Below are positions 9,630 to 17,171 of a DNA stretch of 53,188 nucleotides, piece by piece. A program made the translations under genes and the position numbers. The stretch covers positions 1 through 53,188 of the forward strand of contig VXQX01000039.1 in assembly GCA_009838765.1 (NCBI GenBank). The letters run 5' to 3'. Source of the DNA: Gemmatimonadales bacterium (GTDB lineage: Bacteria > Gemmatimonadota > Gemmatimonadetes > Palauibacterales > Palauibacteraceae). A model generated the notes under the pieces. It saw only the letters and a program-made list of their open reading frames with translations, did no database searches and was not told the origin of the DNA. Within the stretch, counting starts at the first letter, position 1. Each line of letters begins with the position of its first letter.

Positions 9630-9988
9630 CCGTCCCCTCCCCTGCCGGAGACTCCCATCTCCTCTTCATCCGGCGAGTAGCCGGCGTCGACCTGCAGAAG
9701 TTGTTCTTCGCCGGCCCTCTGCAGCCCGAGCGCCTCCGCCGCGCGTTCTATCCGCGCGGGCGCCGCGAGCGAGTCGACTCGCGTCCGCGCCGCGTCGATC
9801 CGGTCCGTGACGACCCGATCCTCTGCTTCAAGTCCTCGAAGCTCGGCCATCAACCGCCGCCCTTCCTCACCCCGGCGGACCACGCTCACCAACGAAGCCG
9901 CCAGCGCGAGGACGGCCGCCGCGGCCATCATCCACCGCACCAGCGTTCTGCGACGGACCCTCCGTACGTTCCCGCTCCATTCGTTCAT
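9626..9988 (-). CDS. ftsL: FtsL-like bitopic division protein
   Basis: Called from position and architecture, since FtsL sequences are poorly conserved. The 120-residue product has a short basic cytoplasmic head (VRRVRRRTLVRW), one membrane segment at ~20-37 and a predicted periplasmic coiled coil with many Leu/Arg/Asp (~40-75), then an acidic tail. FtsL normally lies between rsmH and ftsI in dcw clusters and links FtsQ/FtsB to FtsW-FtsI. ATG 9988-9986 overlaps the rsmH stop (ATGA) and its own TGA overlaps the PBP start (GTGA), so all three genes are coupled. A longer in-frame extension to 10138 lies wholly inside rsmH. Confidence 0.8.
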   Translation of the reverse strand: MNEWSGNVRRVRRRTLVRWMMAAAAVLALAASLVSVVRRGEEGRRLMAELRGLEAEDRVVTDRIDAARTRVDSLAAPARIERAAEALGLQRAGEEQLLQVDAGYSPDEEEMGVSGRGGDG

Positions 9989-10947
9989 GCGCCGCTCGCC
10001 CGCTCGTCCGTCCCACGCTTCTCCCACACCCGGAGTCGCGCGCTGCGCGCCCGCGGATTCCGGACCACCTCGCCGGCCGAGGGGCGCAGGGGCCGTCGCG
10101 TCAGTGTCCGCCCCAGCGACGTTCCCCGACACCGGCACTCCGGGAGACCCGGAGGACAGCGGCAGTCGGCGGACCAGCTTCGGAACGCATCCTTCACCAG
10201 CCGGTCCTCGAGCGAGTGATACGAGAGCACCGCCAACCGCCCGCCCGGAGCGAGCCGGCCGCGTATCCCTTCGAGCCCCTCGCTCAGCGCAGCCAACTCG
10301 TCGTTGACCGCGATCCTCAGAGCCTGGAACAGCCTGGCTTTCCGCTTCTCCTGCGCCGAACGACCCAGCACGGCCGACAAGGCGGCCACGAGGTCGTCGC
10401 TCATGCTGAAGGGCCGGATCTTCCTCCGCCGCACCACCTCACGTGAGAGCGTCCGCCACCTACGCTCTTCCCCATCACGGAAGACCCGGCCCAACTCGCG
10501 TTCGTCCGCCCGATTCAACCACTCGGCCGCGGACCTAGTCTCGCGCGCCCCTTCGTCCATCCGCATACGCAACGGCGTGCCCGGGCGGAACGAAAAACCG
10601 CGCTGCTGCGTGTCGATCTGGTGCGACGAGACGCCCAGGTCCATCAGGGCTCCCGCCAGATCGTCCATCTCGGCGGCGAACTCCGGACGAGCCACGTCCC
10701 TGAAGTTCGCCTGTATCAGCTTCACCCGTTCGTCCGCCGAGGCGAGCCTCCGCTTCGCGGCCTCGATCGCCTCCGCATCCTGGTCGATCCCGATCACGCG
10801 CACGGCCGACCCAGCCTCCAGCAGCCGGATCGCATGCCCCGCACCGCCGACCGTCGCATCCAGGAAAACGCCTCCGCACTCCGGGCGAAGCCACCGCAGC
10901 ACCTCATCCGGCATGACCGGCGTGTGCCGAAACGTCTCCTCTGTCAC
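9985..10947 (-). CDS. rsmH: RsmH (MraW), 16S rRNA m4C1402 methyltransferase
   Basis: SAM-dependent enzyme that N4-methylates C1402 of 16S rRNA; nearly always second in the dcw cluster. Shows RHTPVMPDEVLRWL at the N-terminus, the SAM-binding DATVGGAGHA motif, a LMDLGVSSHQ segment, FSFRPGTPLRMRMD and LSYHSLEDRLVK near the end. I prefer the GTG at 10947-10945 (320 aa): it has GAGGAA ~9 nt upstream and the following residues align with the family start. A GTG at 10974 would add nine residues but has no visible Shine-Dalgarno. Ends in an ATGA overlap with the ftsL-like gene. Confidence 0.96.
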   Translation of the reverse strand: MTEETFRHTPVMPDEVLRWLRPECGGVFLDATVGGAGHAIRLLEAGSAVRVIGIDQDAEAIEAAKRRLASADERVKLIQANFRDVARPEFAAEMDDLAGALMDLGVSSHQIDTQQRGFSFRPGTPLRMRMDEGARETRSAAEWLNRADERELGRVFRDGEERRWRTLSREVVRRRKIRPFSMSDDLVAALSAVLGRSAQEKRKARLFQALRIAVNDELAALSEGLEGIRGRLAPGGRLAVLSYHSLEDRLVKDAFRSWSADCRCPPGLPECRCRGTSLGRTLTRRPLRPSAGEVVRNPRARSARLRVWEKRGTDERASGA

Positions 10948-10996
10948 TCCGTCGGCTTCCTCAACTCCCCCCACCGTGCGGCGATCGGAAAGACCG

Positions 10997-11428
10997 TCAG
11001 GCGAATACCGTTTCCATCAGTCGATCGAAGTCCTCGTCCGTCGCACTCGTCACGCTCTCGAACGTCTCCGGATTCCATATCTGAACGTGGTTGATCGCAC
11101 CCACGACCAGAGCCTCGCTTCCAAGCGCGACCGCCGTTCTCATCCTCTCCGGTATCAGGATCCTTCCCTGCGCGTCCGGCGAGAGCTGAACGGCGTCCGC
11201 CGTGACGCGAAGCACCTGGGGGCGAAAGCGCGGTTCCCGTCTCGACATCTCCCGGAGTTCGTCCTGCACGTCTGCCCAGGCCTCCTCGGGATAGAGCGAG
11301 AGCGCGTCGGGTTGCGTCTGGAGGAGGACGAACGGATCCCGCTCCCGGCCCCTTCGAAAGGGCGCCGGCAGGCTGACCCGACCCTGAGAGTCGAGTTGAT
11401 GTCGATACCTCCCCAGAAAGCCTGGCAA
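10997..11428 (-). CDS. mraZ: MraZ, transcriptional regulator of the dcw cluster
   Basis: AbrB-like DNA-binding protein that in E. coli represses its own dcw promoter. The family start FLGRYRHQLDSQGRVSLP is followed by a second copy of the fold, ending RILIPERMRTAVALG and NHVQIWNPETF. An in-frame GTG at 11482 would give 161 residues, but it overlaps the repeat block and lies only ~10 nt from the -10 box. The TTG at 11428-11426 (143 aa, AAGG 6 nt upstream) gives the normal MraZ length and a ~60-nt leader, so I chose it. Leads the dcw operon; rsmH follows after ~50 nt. Confidence 0.9.
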   Translation of the reverse strand: MPGFLGRYRHQLDSQGRVSLPAPFRRGRERDPFVLLQTQPDALSLYPEEAWADVQDELREMSRREPRFRPQVLRVTADAVQLSPDAQGRILIPERMRTAVALGSEALVVGAINHVQIWNPETFESVTSATDEDFDRLMETVFA

Positions 11429-11460
11429 ATCGTGCCTTCGACATTCTTCGAGGGTGTCCC

Positions 11461-11495
11461 TCCCAGAACGACCCGTTTCCACCCACCGGAATCCA
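11461..11495 (-). promoter_or_regulatory. Probable MraZ operator: four 5-bp direct repeats at exact 10-nt spacing
   Basis: On the minus strand, TGGAT, TGGGT, CGGGT and TGGGA begin at 11495, 11485, 11475 and 11465, each separated by 5 nt. E. coli MraZ is known to bind direct TGGGN repeats with 5-nt spacers at the start of the dcw operon, so spacing, sequence and location all fit. The block lies just downstream of the predicted -10 element, where bound MraZ would block initiation. The two central copies overlap the upstream GTG that could otherwise be taken as the mraZ start. Confidence 0.75.
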
Positions 11496-11523
11496 CCTTA
11501 TACGCCCATGAGATGGGTGTCAA
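11495..11523 (-). promoter_or_regulatory. Sigma-70-type promoter of the dcw cluster
   Basis: The minus strand has a perfect -35 box TTGACA (11523-11518). A -10 candidate TATAAG (11502-11497) gives a 15-nt spacer, or TAAGGT (11500-11495) a 17-nt spacer. The spacer contains a small inverted repeat, CCCAT-CTC-ATGGG. It is the only strong promoter-like sequence before mraZ and abuts the MraZ-type repeats. Confidence 0.65.
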
Positions 11524-11558
11524 CCCCTTTTCTCCCCTTTTCATACCATCATGGAGTG

Positions 11559-11595
11559 AAAAAAACGCCCGGTCCGCAGCAAAGCGAGCCGGGCG
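11559..11595 (-). terminator. Rho-independent terminator after the TPR gene
   Basis: On the minus strand, a 7-bp perfect stem CGCCCGG/CCGGGCG (arms 11589-11595 and 11566-11572, 16-nt loop) is followed by seven T residues (11565-11559). It lies ~40 nt past the stop of the TPR gene and upstream of the dcw promoter, so it separates the two transcription units. Confidence 0.85.
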
Positions 11596-11636
11596 CAAGG
11601 GCCCTGAAGGCGCGCCCGATGACGGGCACCACCGGG

Positions 11637-13430
11637 CTATGACCGATCGCAGGACGCTTCGATGATCTGCTCCTGGCGGTACAGTTGGATATCGGTGTTG
11701 TCGCGGATCTGTTGTTGGCTGCCCGCCTGGTAGCTGCCCGCCTGCCCGAGATGTGGGCCGACACGCTGGTAGGCGTTGAGGGCGCTTCGCGCCGGCGCAC
11801 AGGCCTCATCGTCCTGGTTGCGGGCATCGTACGCGTTGCCACGCAGGAAGTGTCCGAACCCCAGGAAGAAGTGGTATTCCTCGGACCTGCTCGGATCCTG
11901 AACGATCTCCGAGGCGACCGTGAACAGATTCAGCGCCTTGTCCACTTCGCCTACGTTGATCGAGGCCGGATCGGCCTGCGCCCTGAACGGAGCCTCGAAG
12001 TGATTCGTATAGGCCAGGCTGAAAATCGCCTGGGCGATCTGATTCGGATCCGCCCCGTCCGCCACGGCGGCGCGGAAATCCGCGATCCCACCCTCGGTAT
12101 CGCCGGTCTGCAGCTTGAGCGCCGCCAGCCGCTGCCGTCCGTTTGGCACAGCCGGGTTGTACGCCAGCGCCTGCTCGAGCTCCGCCACGCCCATCTCCGG
12201 ATTCTCCATCCGGTCGTAGATCGTTGCGCGAGAAGAGTGGACCTGGGCGAGCAACTCCTCGCGGGACATCTCGGCTTCGCCGCTGCCGTCGGAACTCGAA
12301 ATCGCCTCGAGCGCCTGATCCGAGAAGGCGAGCGCGTCGTCGTACTCCTCGAGGAGCATGTACGCGTTCGTCGCGTTGGAGAGCGTCGAGGGGTTCACGG
12401 CGTCGCCCTGCAGATCGACGAGCTTGCCCGACGCATCGACGGCGACCCGGATCATGGCGGGGTCGGTGACCGCCCCGTCGGTCTGCCCGGCCTGCAGGGA
12501 CGCGGCCGTCAGGTACTCGAGCAGGCCGATGTTGTCAGGGGCGCGCTCCACGCCGTCCTGGAGGAGTTGCACCGTCTCGGTCCAGCGCTCGGCCTGCGTG
12601 AGCTCATAGGCGATCCGCAGCCGCGTGTCCACGTCGTCCGGCCGGAATTCGAGATACCGCTGGTAGTAACGCAGCGACGCGGCGCCGTCGCCCAGCTGCG
12701 CGTACGTGAACGCGAGGGACTCCAGGGCGTCGTTGTCCGACGGGTTGTTGTCGACGACGCGCTGCAGGTCAATGGCGGCGTCGCCCCATGCCTCGTTGAG
12801 CATGTGCGCGCGGCCGCGCAGATAGACCGCCCGGTCGCTGTCAGGATTGAGCGCCAGGGCCGCGTTGCAGTTCGAGATCGCGCTCATGGCTTGTTCCTGG
12901 GCGAGGTAGTCGCCGCAGAACGCGAGCGAGCGGAGGTATTCGACGCCCTGCCCGAGCTGGCCCATGATCTGGGTGCCCGCCTCCTCGTGGGAGTCGTCGT
13001 CCGCGACCGTGAAGGCCTCCATCGGGAGCTGGTCCCCGCTGGTGGGCTCGAGGAAGTTGACGTCGACCTCAACTCCTCCGGCGACCGCGACCGCCGTCCC
13101 GACCATGACGAGGGCGGCGTTCATCTGCATCCCCAACTGCTGCCACTCGATGCGGCTCATCGTTCGCTCATCGAGATCGAAATCGTCGATCAGGTCGCGG
13201 GCATCGTCGCGTTCGATGGCCATGTAACCGGGGAAGATCTCGAGCCCGTCGCGGATTTCCTCGGCGATACGCTCGCCGAAACGGCGGTCGACCGGCTCGG
13301 TCACCGCGACGGGGGCGACGAGGATCAGGAGGTCGCTCGTTTGCGCGTCGAGCGCCCGAGGGGCCGCCTGAAGGGAGAGGGCGGCGGCCCCGGCCGCCAC
13401 CCACGGGAGAATGTTCCGCGTGCTTCTCAT
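11637..13430 (-). CDS. Secreted TPR-repeat protein
   Basis: 597 residues starting with a signal peptide (basic MRSTRN, hydrophobic core, cleavage probably after ALDAQ near residue 30). Residues ~31-115 form an alpha/beta-looking domain (LLILVAPVAV, then MNAALVMVGTAVAVAGG), loosely like the N-terminal domains of TolB/CsgG-type proteins; this is inference. From ~150 on there are repeated TPR-like helices, e.g. ALALNPDSDRAVYLRGRAHM, DNDALESLAFTYAQLGDG and FRPDDVDTRLRIAYELTQ. Lies alone between coxG upstream (144 bp away) and its own terminator. It may be a periplasmic or outer-membrane scaffold; the function is not known. Confidence 0.85.
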   Translation of the reverse strand: MRSTRNILPWVAAGAAALSLQAAPRALDAQTSDLLILVAPVAVTEPVDRRFGERIAEEIRDGLEIFPGYMAIERDDARDLIDDFDLDERTMSRIEWQQLGMQMNAALVMVGTAVAVAGGVEVDVNFLEPTSGDQLPMEAFTVADDDSHEEAGTQIMGQLGQGVEYLRSLAFCGDYLAQEQAMSAISNCNAALALNPDSDRAVYLRGRAHMLNEAWGDAAIDLQRVVDNNPSDNDALESLAFTYAQLGDGAASLRYYQRYLEFRPDDVDTRLRIAYELTQAERWTETVQLLQDGVERAPDNIGLLEYLTAASLQAGQTDGAVTDPAMIRVAVDASGKLVDLQGDAVNPSTLSNATNAYMLLEEYDDALAFSDQALEAISSSDGSGEAEMSREELLAQVHSSRATIYDRMENPEMGVAELEQALAYNPAVPNGRQRLAALKLQTGDTEGGIADFRAAVADGADPNQIAQAIFSLAYTNHFEAPFRAQADPASINVGEVDKALNLFTVASEIVQDPSRSEEYHFFLGFGHFLRGNAYDARNQDDEACAPARSALNAYQRVGPHLGQAGSYQAGSQQQIRDNTDIQLYRQEQIIEASCDRS

Positions 13431-13573
13431 CGAATACCTCGGACCGTTCGTGCAACAGACGGCGCACGGATCACAGGGCCGTGCGACTCACCAACACCGA
13501 TATCACTTCGAAACCAAGGGGTTCAAGGTCGATTAATGCAAGCCGCCGCCGTGCGCAAGTCGCGCCCCGCCGA

Positions 13574-14044
13574 TCAGCGCGCCAGCTTCTCACGCACACA
13601 TCCCGTGAAACGGTTGAACATAACGTTCGAGACCGATTGAATCACGCCTCCGCGCCCGAACGACGCCAGCCGTCCCGTCAGCGCGATGGACTGCGACACC
13701 CATATCCGGGTCCCTCCTCCGCCCCCCTCCTCTTCTACAGACCGGAGCTGGCTCAACATCGTCATTCTCACGTTGCCGCTGCCCCGTCGATCCCGCCCCT
13801 CCCCCGTCATCTTCATGTGATGGCGCCGCGCGTCGAGTTCGTCGAAGCGTATCTCGCCCAGGAAGCGCGTCCCGATGGGGCCGAGCTTGAGCCCGATCTC
13901 GCCCCGGTACGTACGCTCGTCGACCGCTTCGATGAGCGTCGCGCCGGGCAGGCATTCGACGATGCGCTCCGGATCCGTCAGGAAGCTCCAGACCTCGTCC
14001 ACGGTCTGCGGGACATCGAAACTCTTTTCTATCTCGATCGCCAT
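13574..14044 (-). CDS. coxG: CoxG-like SRPBCC-fold protein
   Basis: 156 residues with the CoxG pattern: EKSFDVPQTVDEVWSFLTDP, ECLPGATLIE, YRGEIGLKLGPIGTRFLGE and a C-terminal amphipathic stretch (FNRFTGCVREKLA). CoxG is the membrane-recruitment factor of aerobic CO dehydrogenase, but the family also occurs with other molybdenum hydroxylases. Here it sits divergently next to coxD-coxE, a familiar pairing, yet no CoxM/S/L-type subunit lies in the window. Gly-rich stretch at ~107-111. Assignment to the family is firm; the client enzyme is unknown. Confidence 0.85.
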   Translation of the reverse strand: MAIEIEKSFDVPQTVDEVWSFLTDPERIVECLPGATLIEAVDERTYRGEIGLKLGPIGTRFLGEIRFDELDARRHHMKMTGEGRDRRGSGNVRMTMLSQLRSVEEEGGGGGTRIWVSQSIALTGRLASFGRGGVIQSVSNVMFNRFTGCVREKLAR

Positions 14045-14229
14045 CTTCGGTCCTCGGGGGTCTGCGGCCGGGGAGCGGAGCCGAACGGGGACGGGTCACC
14101 GTTTCGCGGGCCTCGCCGGGCGCCGTCTCCGGGGGAGCGGTTATATTGCCGGGAGCGGCCCTACCGCGGATCGGCTTCCAGCGGAAGCTGAGATGGCCGC
14201 GTCGCACCCGCAACCGGGAGGTCGCCGCC

Positions 14230-15114
14230 TTGCAACCCCGAATCGCGAAGATCATCGAGGAGCTCGAAGCGGCGGGCTACATCGCCGACCGGGGGATCGC
14301 GACGGCGGTCCATCTCGGTCTGGCGATGGAGAAGCCGCTCCTCGTCGAGGGGGCCGCCGGCGTCGGCAAGACGGAGATCGCCAAGGCGGTCGCCACGTGG
14401 CTCGAAGCGGAACTCATCCGCCTCCAGTGCTACGAGGGGCTCGATCTTCCCACGGCCCTCTACGAATGGAACTACCAGAAGCAGCTCCTCCACATCCGCC
14501 TGCAGGACCGCAGCGGCGACGCCGAGGCGGTGCAACGCACGATCTTCGGGCCGGACTTCCTTCTCGAGCGGCCGCTCCTGCGCGCGATTCGCTGCGAGGC
14601 GCGCCCCGTCCTTCTCATCGACGAGGTGGACCGGGCGGACGAGGAGTTCGAGGCGTTCCTGCTCGAACTGCTGTCGGACTTTCAGGTCTCGATCCCGGAA
14701 CTGGGCACGGTCGAGGCCCGGACGCGGCCGGTCGTCGTGCTCACTTCGAACGGGACCCGCGAGTTGTCGGACGCGCTGCGGCGGCGTTGCCTCTACCTGT
14801 GGATCGACTATCCGGACGCGGCGCGGGAGGTCGAGATCCTGCGGCGGCGGCGTCCGGATATCGCCGCCTCCCGGGCCCGGGAGGCCGTGCAGCTTGCCCA
14901 GCGGCTGCGGCGCGAGCGGCTCGCGAAGCCCCCCGGCGTCGCGGAGACGCTGGACTTCGCCGCGGCCCTCGAACACCTGGGGCCGGGCCCGCTGTGCCCG
15001 GCGACCGCGCGCGACGCGATCGGGGCGCTCGTGAAGGATCCGAACGACCTGACGGGCCTCACGGAGGAGCGGCTGGGCGAACTGCTCGCCTCGTCGGGGG
15101 ACGGGGGGAGTTGA
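14230..15114 (+). CDS. coxD: MoxR-family AAA+ ATPase (CoxD-like)
   Basis: AAA+ ATPase of the MoxR group, thought to act with a VWA partner to mature metalloenzymes. From the TTG at 14230 the protein is 294 residues. It has the family-typical AAGYIADRGIATAVHLGL, Walker A GAAGVGKTE (~41-49), Walker B VLLIDEVDRAD (~127-137), sensor LTSNGTRELSDALRRRC and a C-terminal DLTGLTEE. I chose this TTG because GGGAGG lies 8 nt upstream and the start aligns with CoxD proteins; an earlier TTG at 14146 would add 28 basic residues. Stop overlaps the coxE start (TTGA), so the two are coupled. Confidence 0.9.
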   Translation: MQPRIAKIIEELEAAGYIADRGIATAVHLGLAMEKPLLVEGAAGVGKTEIAKAVATWLEAELIRLQCYEGLDLPTALYEWNYQKQLLHIRLQDRSGDAEAVQRTIFGPDFLLERPLLRAIRCEARPVLLIDEVDRADEEFEAFLLELLSDFQVSIPELGTVEARTRPVVVLTSNGTRELSDALRRRCLYLWIDYPDAAREVEILRRRRPDIAASRAREAVQLAQRLRRERLAKPPGVAETLDFAAALEHLGPGPLCPATARDAIGALVKDPNDLTGLTEERLGELLASSGDGGS

Positions 15115-16247
15115 CGCCCGAGCGCATCGTCGACCTGGGCCGCAGGTTGCGCGGCGAAGGCATGGCCTGCGCGCTTTCCGAGTCCACGACGGCCGTCGCC
15201 GCGCTCCCGCATCTCGATACGGGCGATGTGGAGGACGTGCGGGCGGGGCTCCGCGCGGCGTTCTGCTCCAGCGCCGCGGACCTCGAGATCTTCGAGCGCT
15301 GCTTCCCCGCGTGGTGGCGCGGAGGGCGGCCGTCGTCCGCCGTCGAGGATCTTCTGGCGAAGGCGGCGTCGGGCCGCGGCGATCGGCCGGCGGCCGGCGC
15401 GCCTTCAGGACCGGATGGGCTCGCAGCGGCCCGCCGGGATTTCGGGGAGCAGGCGGCCGACGAGCAGGACTCCCGGGAGCGCCCGATCGGCGCCGTGTAC
15501 AGCGCCGCCCACTCGCTCGCACGGCGCTCCTTCGGCTCGATCGGCGACGAGGAACTGCGCGAAGTCGACGCCTGGCTCGAGCGGCTGATGGTGCGGCTGT
15601 CCACGCGACGCAGCCGCCGACTGGAGCCCGGCGGCCGGCACGGGCCGATCGACGTGCGGAGGACGCTGCGGTCGCTCGTCGCGCACGGGGGCGAACTCGT
15701 CCGCCTGGCGCGGCGGCGGCGACGACACGTACCGCCGCAACTCGTCGTCCTGTGCGACGTGAGCGGCTCGATGGAGCGCTACAGCCGCTTCCTGCTGCGC
15801 TTCCTCCTGGGGTGCGGGCGCGCGCGAGACATCCAGACCTTCGCGTTCAGCACGCGTCTCACGCACCTCACGCCCTGGCTGGCCGGCGAAGAGATCGATC
15901 CCGCGCTGGACCGCCTGCGGGCCCGCGGCTGGTCGAGCGGGACGCGGATCGGCGAGTGCCTGGAGACGTTCGTGACCCGGCACGGCCAACGGATGCTCGG
16001 CCGACAGACGCTCGTCATTATCCTCTCCGACGGACTCGACCAGGGCGAAGTCGAACCTCTCCGGCGCGCCATGGGCTGGATTCAGCGGCGCGCGCGCCGC
16101 GTGATCTGGCTCAATCCCCTGCTTGAGAGCTCGCGCTACGCGCCCGAAGCCCGGGGCATGCGCACCGCGCTCCCGTACGTGGACTACTTCCAGTCGGGGC
16201 ACAGCCTCGAAGCGCTGAGGACGCTGCCAAGGTTGCTCAGACTGTAA
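15111..16247 (+). CDS. coxE: VWA-domain protein (CoxE-like)
   Basis: 378 residues read from the TTG at 15111, which overlaps the MoxR stop. The N-terminal half is helical and charged. The C-terminal half is a von Willebrand A domain with the MIDAS motif CDVSGSM (Asp216, Ser218, Ser220), a GTRIGECL segment and SDGLDQGE. CoxE proteins partner with the MoxR ATPase CoxD, and the order coxD-coxE with coxG nearby is the usual one. It probably assists assembly of a molybdenum-containing dehydrogenase encoded elsewhere (inference). The frame is open upstream to 13875, but that portion overlaps coxD and is not translated. Confidence 0.88.
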   Translation: MTPERIVDLGRRLRGEGMACALSESTTAVAALPHLDTGDVEDVRAGLRAAFCSSAADLEIFERCFPAWWRGGRPSSAVEDLLAKAASGRGDRPAAGAPSGPDGLAAARRDFGEQAADEQDSRERPIGAVYSAAHSLARRSFGSIGDEELREVDAWLERLMVRLSTRRSRRLEPGGRHGPIDVRRTLRSLVAHGGELVRLARRRRRHVPPQLVVLCDVSGSMERYSRFLLRFLLGCGRARDIQTFAFSTRLTHLTPWLAGEEIDPALDRLRARGWSSGTRIGECLETFVTRHGQRMLGRQTLVIILSDGLDQGEVEPLRRAMGWIQRRARRVIWLNPLLESSRYAPEARGMRTALPYVDYFQSGHSLEALRTLPRLLRL

Positions 16248-16284
16248 CTGAGAAGGAAGGGACGGCGTTGGAAGGCGTCGCGAG

Positions 16285-16310
16285 CGGGACCCGGTCGGCG
16301 CCGGGTCCCG
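16285..16310. terminator. Perfect 10-bp hairpin between convergent genes
   Basis: CGGGACCCGG (16285-16294) and its exact complement (16301-16310) flank a 6-nt loop. It lies in the 76-bp gap between coxE (plus) and the HU gene (minus), which end facing each other. On the plus strand a T-rich tract (TGTCTTTCT) follows about 8 nt later; no U-run follows on the minus strand. Probably a shared transcription-stop or mRNA-stabilising hairpin. Confidence 0.6.
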
Positions 16311-16323
16311 CCAAGCTGTCTTT

Positions 16324-16617
16324 CTAGACTCGAACGCGATCCTTGAGTCCTTTGCCCGCCTTGAACGTGGGGACGTTCATGGCCGCGATCTGAATCGACT
16401 CGCCGGTCTGCGGGTTCCGGCCCATGCGCGCCTTGCGGTGCCGGGTCCCGAACGTGCCGAAGCCGGTGACCGTGAAGTCGCGGCCGGCGTCAAGCTCGAC
16501 TGCAATGATCCCCTTGCCGGGATCCGTCGAGAAAATGCAGTCGATCACATCCCGCGCGCTCGCTTTGCTCAGGCCGGCCTGCGAGGCGAGCTTCGCCGCG
16601 AAATCGTCTTTGGTCAT
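16324..16617 (-). CDS. HU/IHF-family DNA-binding protein
   Basis: 97 residues: MTKDDFAAKLASQAGLSKAS at the N-terminus, then FTVTGFGTFGTRHRKARMGR with the beta-arm signature region and a C-terminal PTFKAGKGLKDRV, all as in HU. HU dimers bend DNA and organise the nucleoid. An insertion-like DPGKGIIAVELDAGR replaces the shorter usual loop before the arm. Monocistronic-looking, with 112 bp to the next gene upstream. Which HU paralogue it is cannot be told from this window. Confidence 0.93.
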   Translation of the reverse strand: MTKDDFAAKLASQAGLSKASARDVIDCIFSTDPGKGIIAVELDAGRDFTVTGFGTFGTRHRKARMGRNPQTGESIQIAAMNVPTFKAGKGLKDRVRV

Positions 16618-16729
16618 CCTGGGTTCTCCCTGTTGAAAGTAAGCTCCGACGAGCGATCCGGGCGCATAATTCGCGCACCATCGCCGGATTGCAAGTGTGG
16701 CGCGCGATTTCGCGCGCTGAAGGGTCCGG

Positions 16730-17053
16730 CTAGTGGGCGTCGGCCGAGAAGACTTTCCGCGTCATCGTGACGCCCACGAGCTTGAAGACCACGTTCCCGA
16801 TCCGGCCGAGCAGCATCGTAGGCAGGGCCGCGGGCACGACGAGTCCCCACACGGTGCTCATGAACCCGCTCTCTCCGCCCACACCGCCGAGGGCCAGCCG
16901 CAGCACCGTGAAGATGCCGAGAAAAACGACGAAGTTGAGCAGGAGCCCCAGCGCCTGGCGGCCGGCCGAGCCGGTCTCCGCGTCGTAGATGCCGCCGAAG
17001 AAGACGGCAGCCACAAGCCAGAAGATGCAGGTTGCGAAGAGCCAGTCCATCAA
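16730..17053 (-). CDS. Small polytopic membrane protein of unknown function
   Basis: 107 residues with three clear hydrophobic stretches (about 3-22, 35-54 and 68-90) joined by short Gly-rich loops. No family recognised. The N-terminus MMDWLFATCIFWLV starts directly in the membrane with no signal peptide. It lies between the HU gene and the divergent carboxylate-amine ligase gene, whose ATG is 118 bp away, so the two may share a promoter region. Confidence 0.6.
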   Translation of the reverse strand: MMDWLFATCIFWLVAAVFFGGIYDAETGSAGRQALGLLLNFVVFLGIFTVLRLALGGVGGESGFMSTVWGLVVPAALPTMLLGRIGNVVFKLVGVTMTRKVFSADAH

Positions 17054-17171
17054 TGGTGCCTCCGTGTCGGGAATGCGGATCGGATCGGGGATGGAGGAAC
17101 ATACATGGCCTCCGGCGATCCTCGAAAGTAGCTTGCCTCCGCGGCTTCCAACGCTCCCCGGGGAGGGTCAC

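Noticed and set aside
13875-16247. 790-residue plus-strand frame, apparently a fusion ending in a VWA domain
   Set aside because: The first half overlaps coxD in another frame and coxG antisense; coxE begins at the TTGA overlap at 15111.
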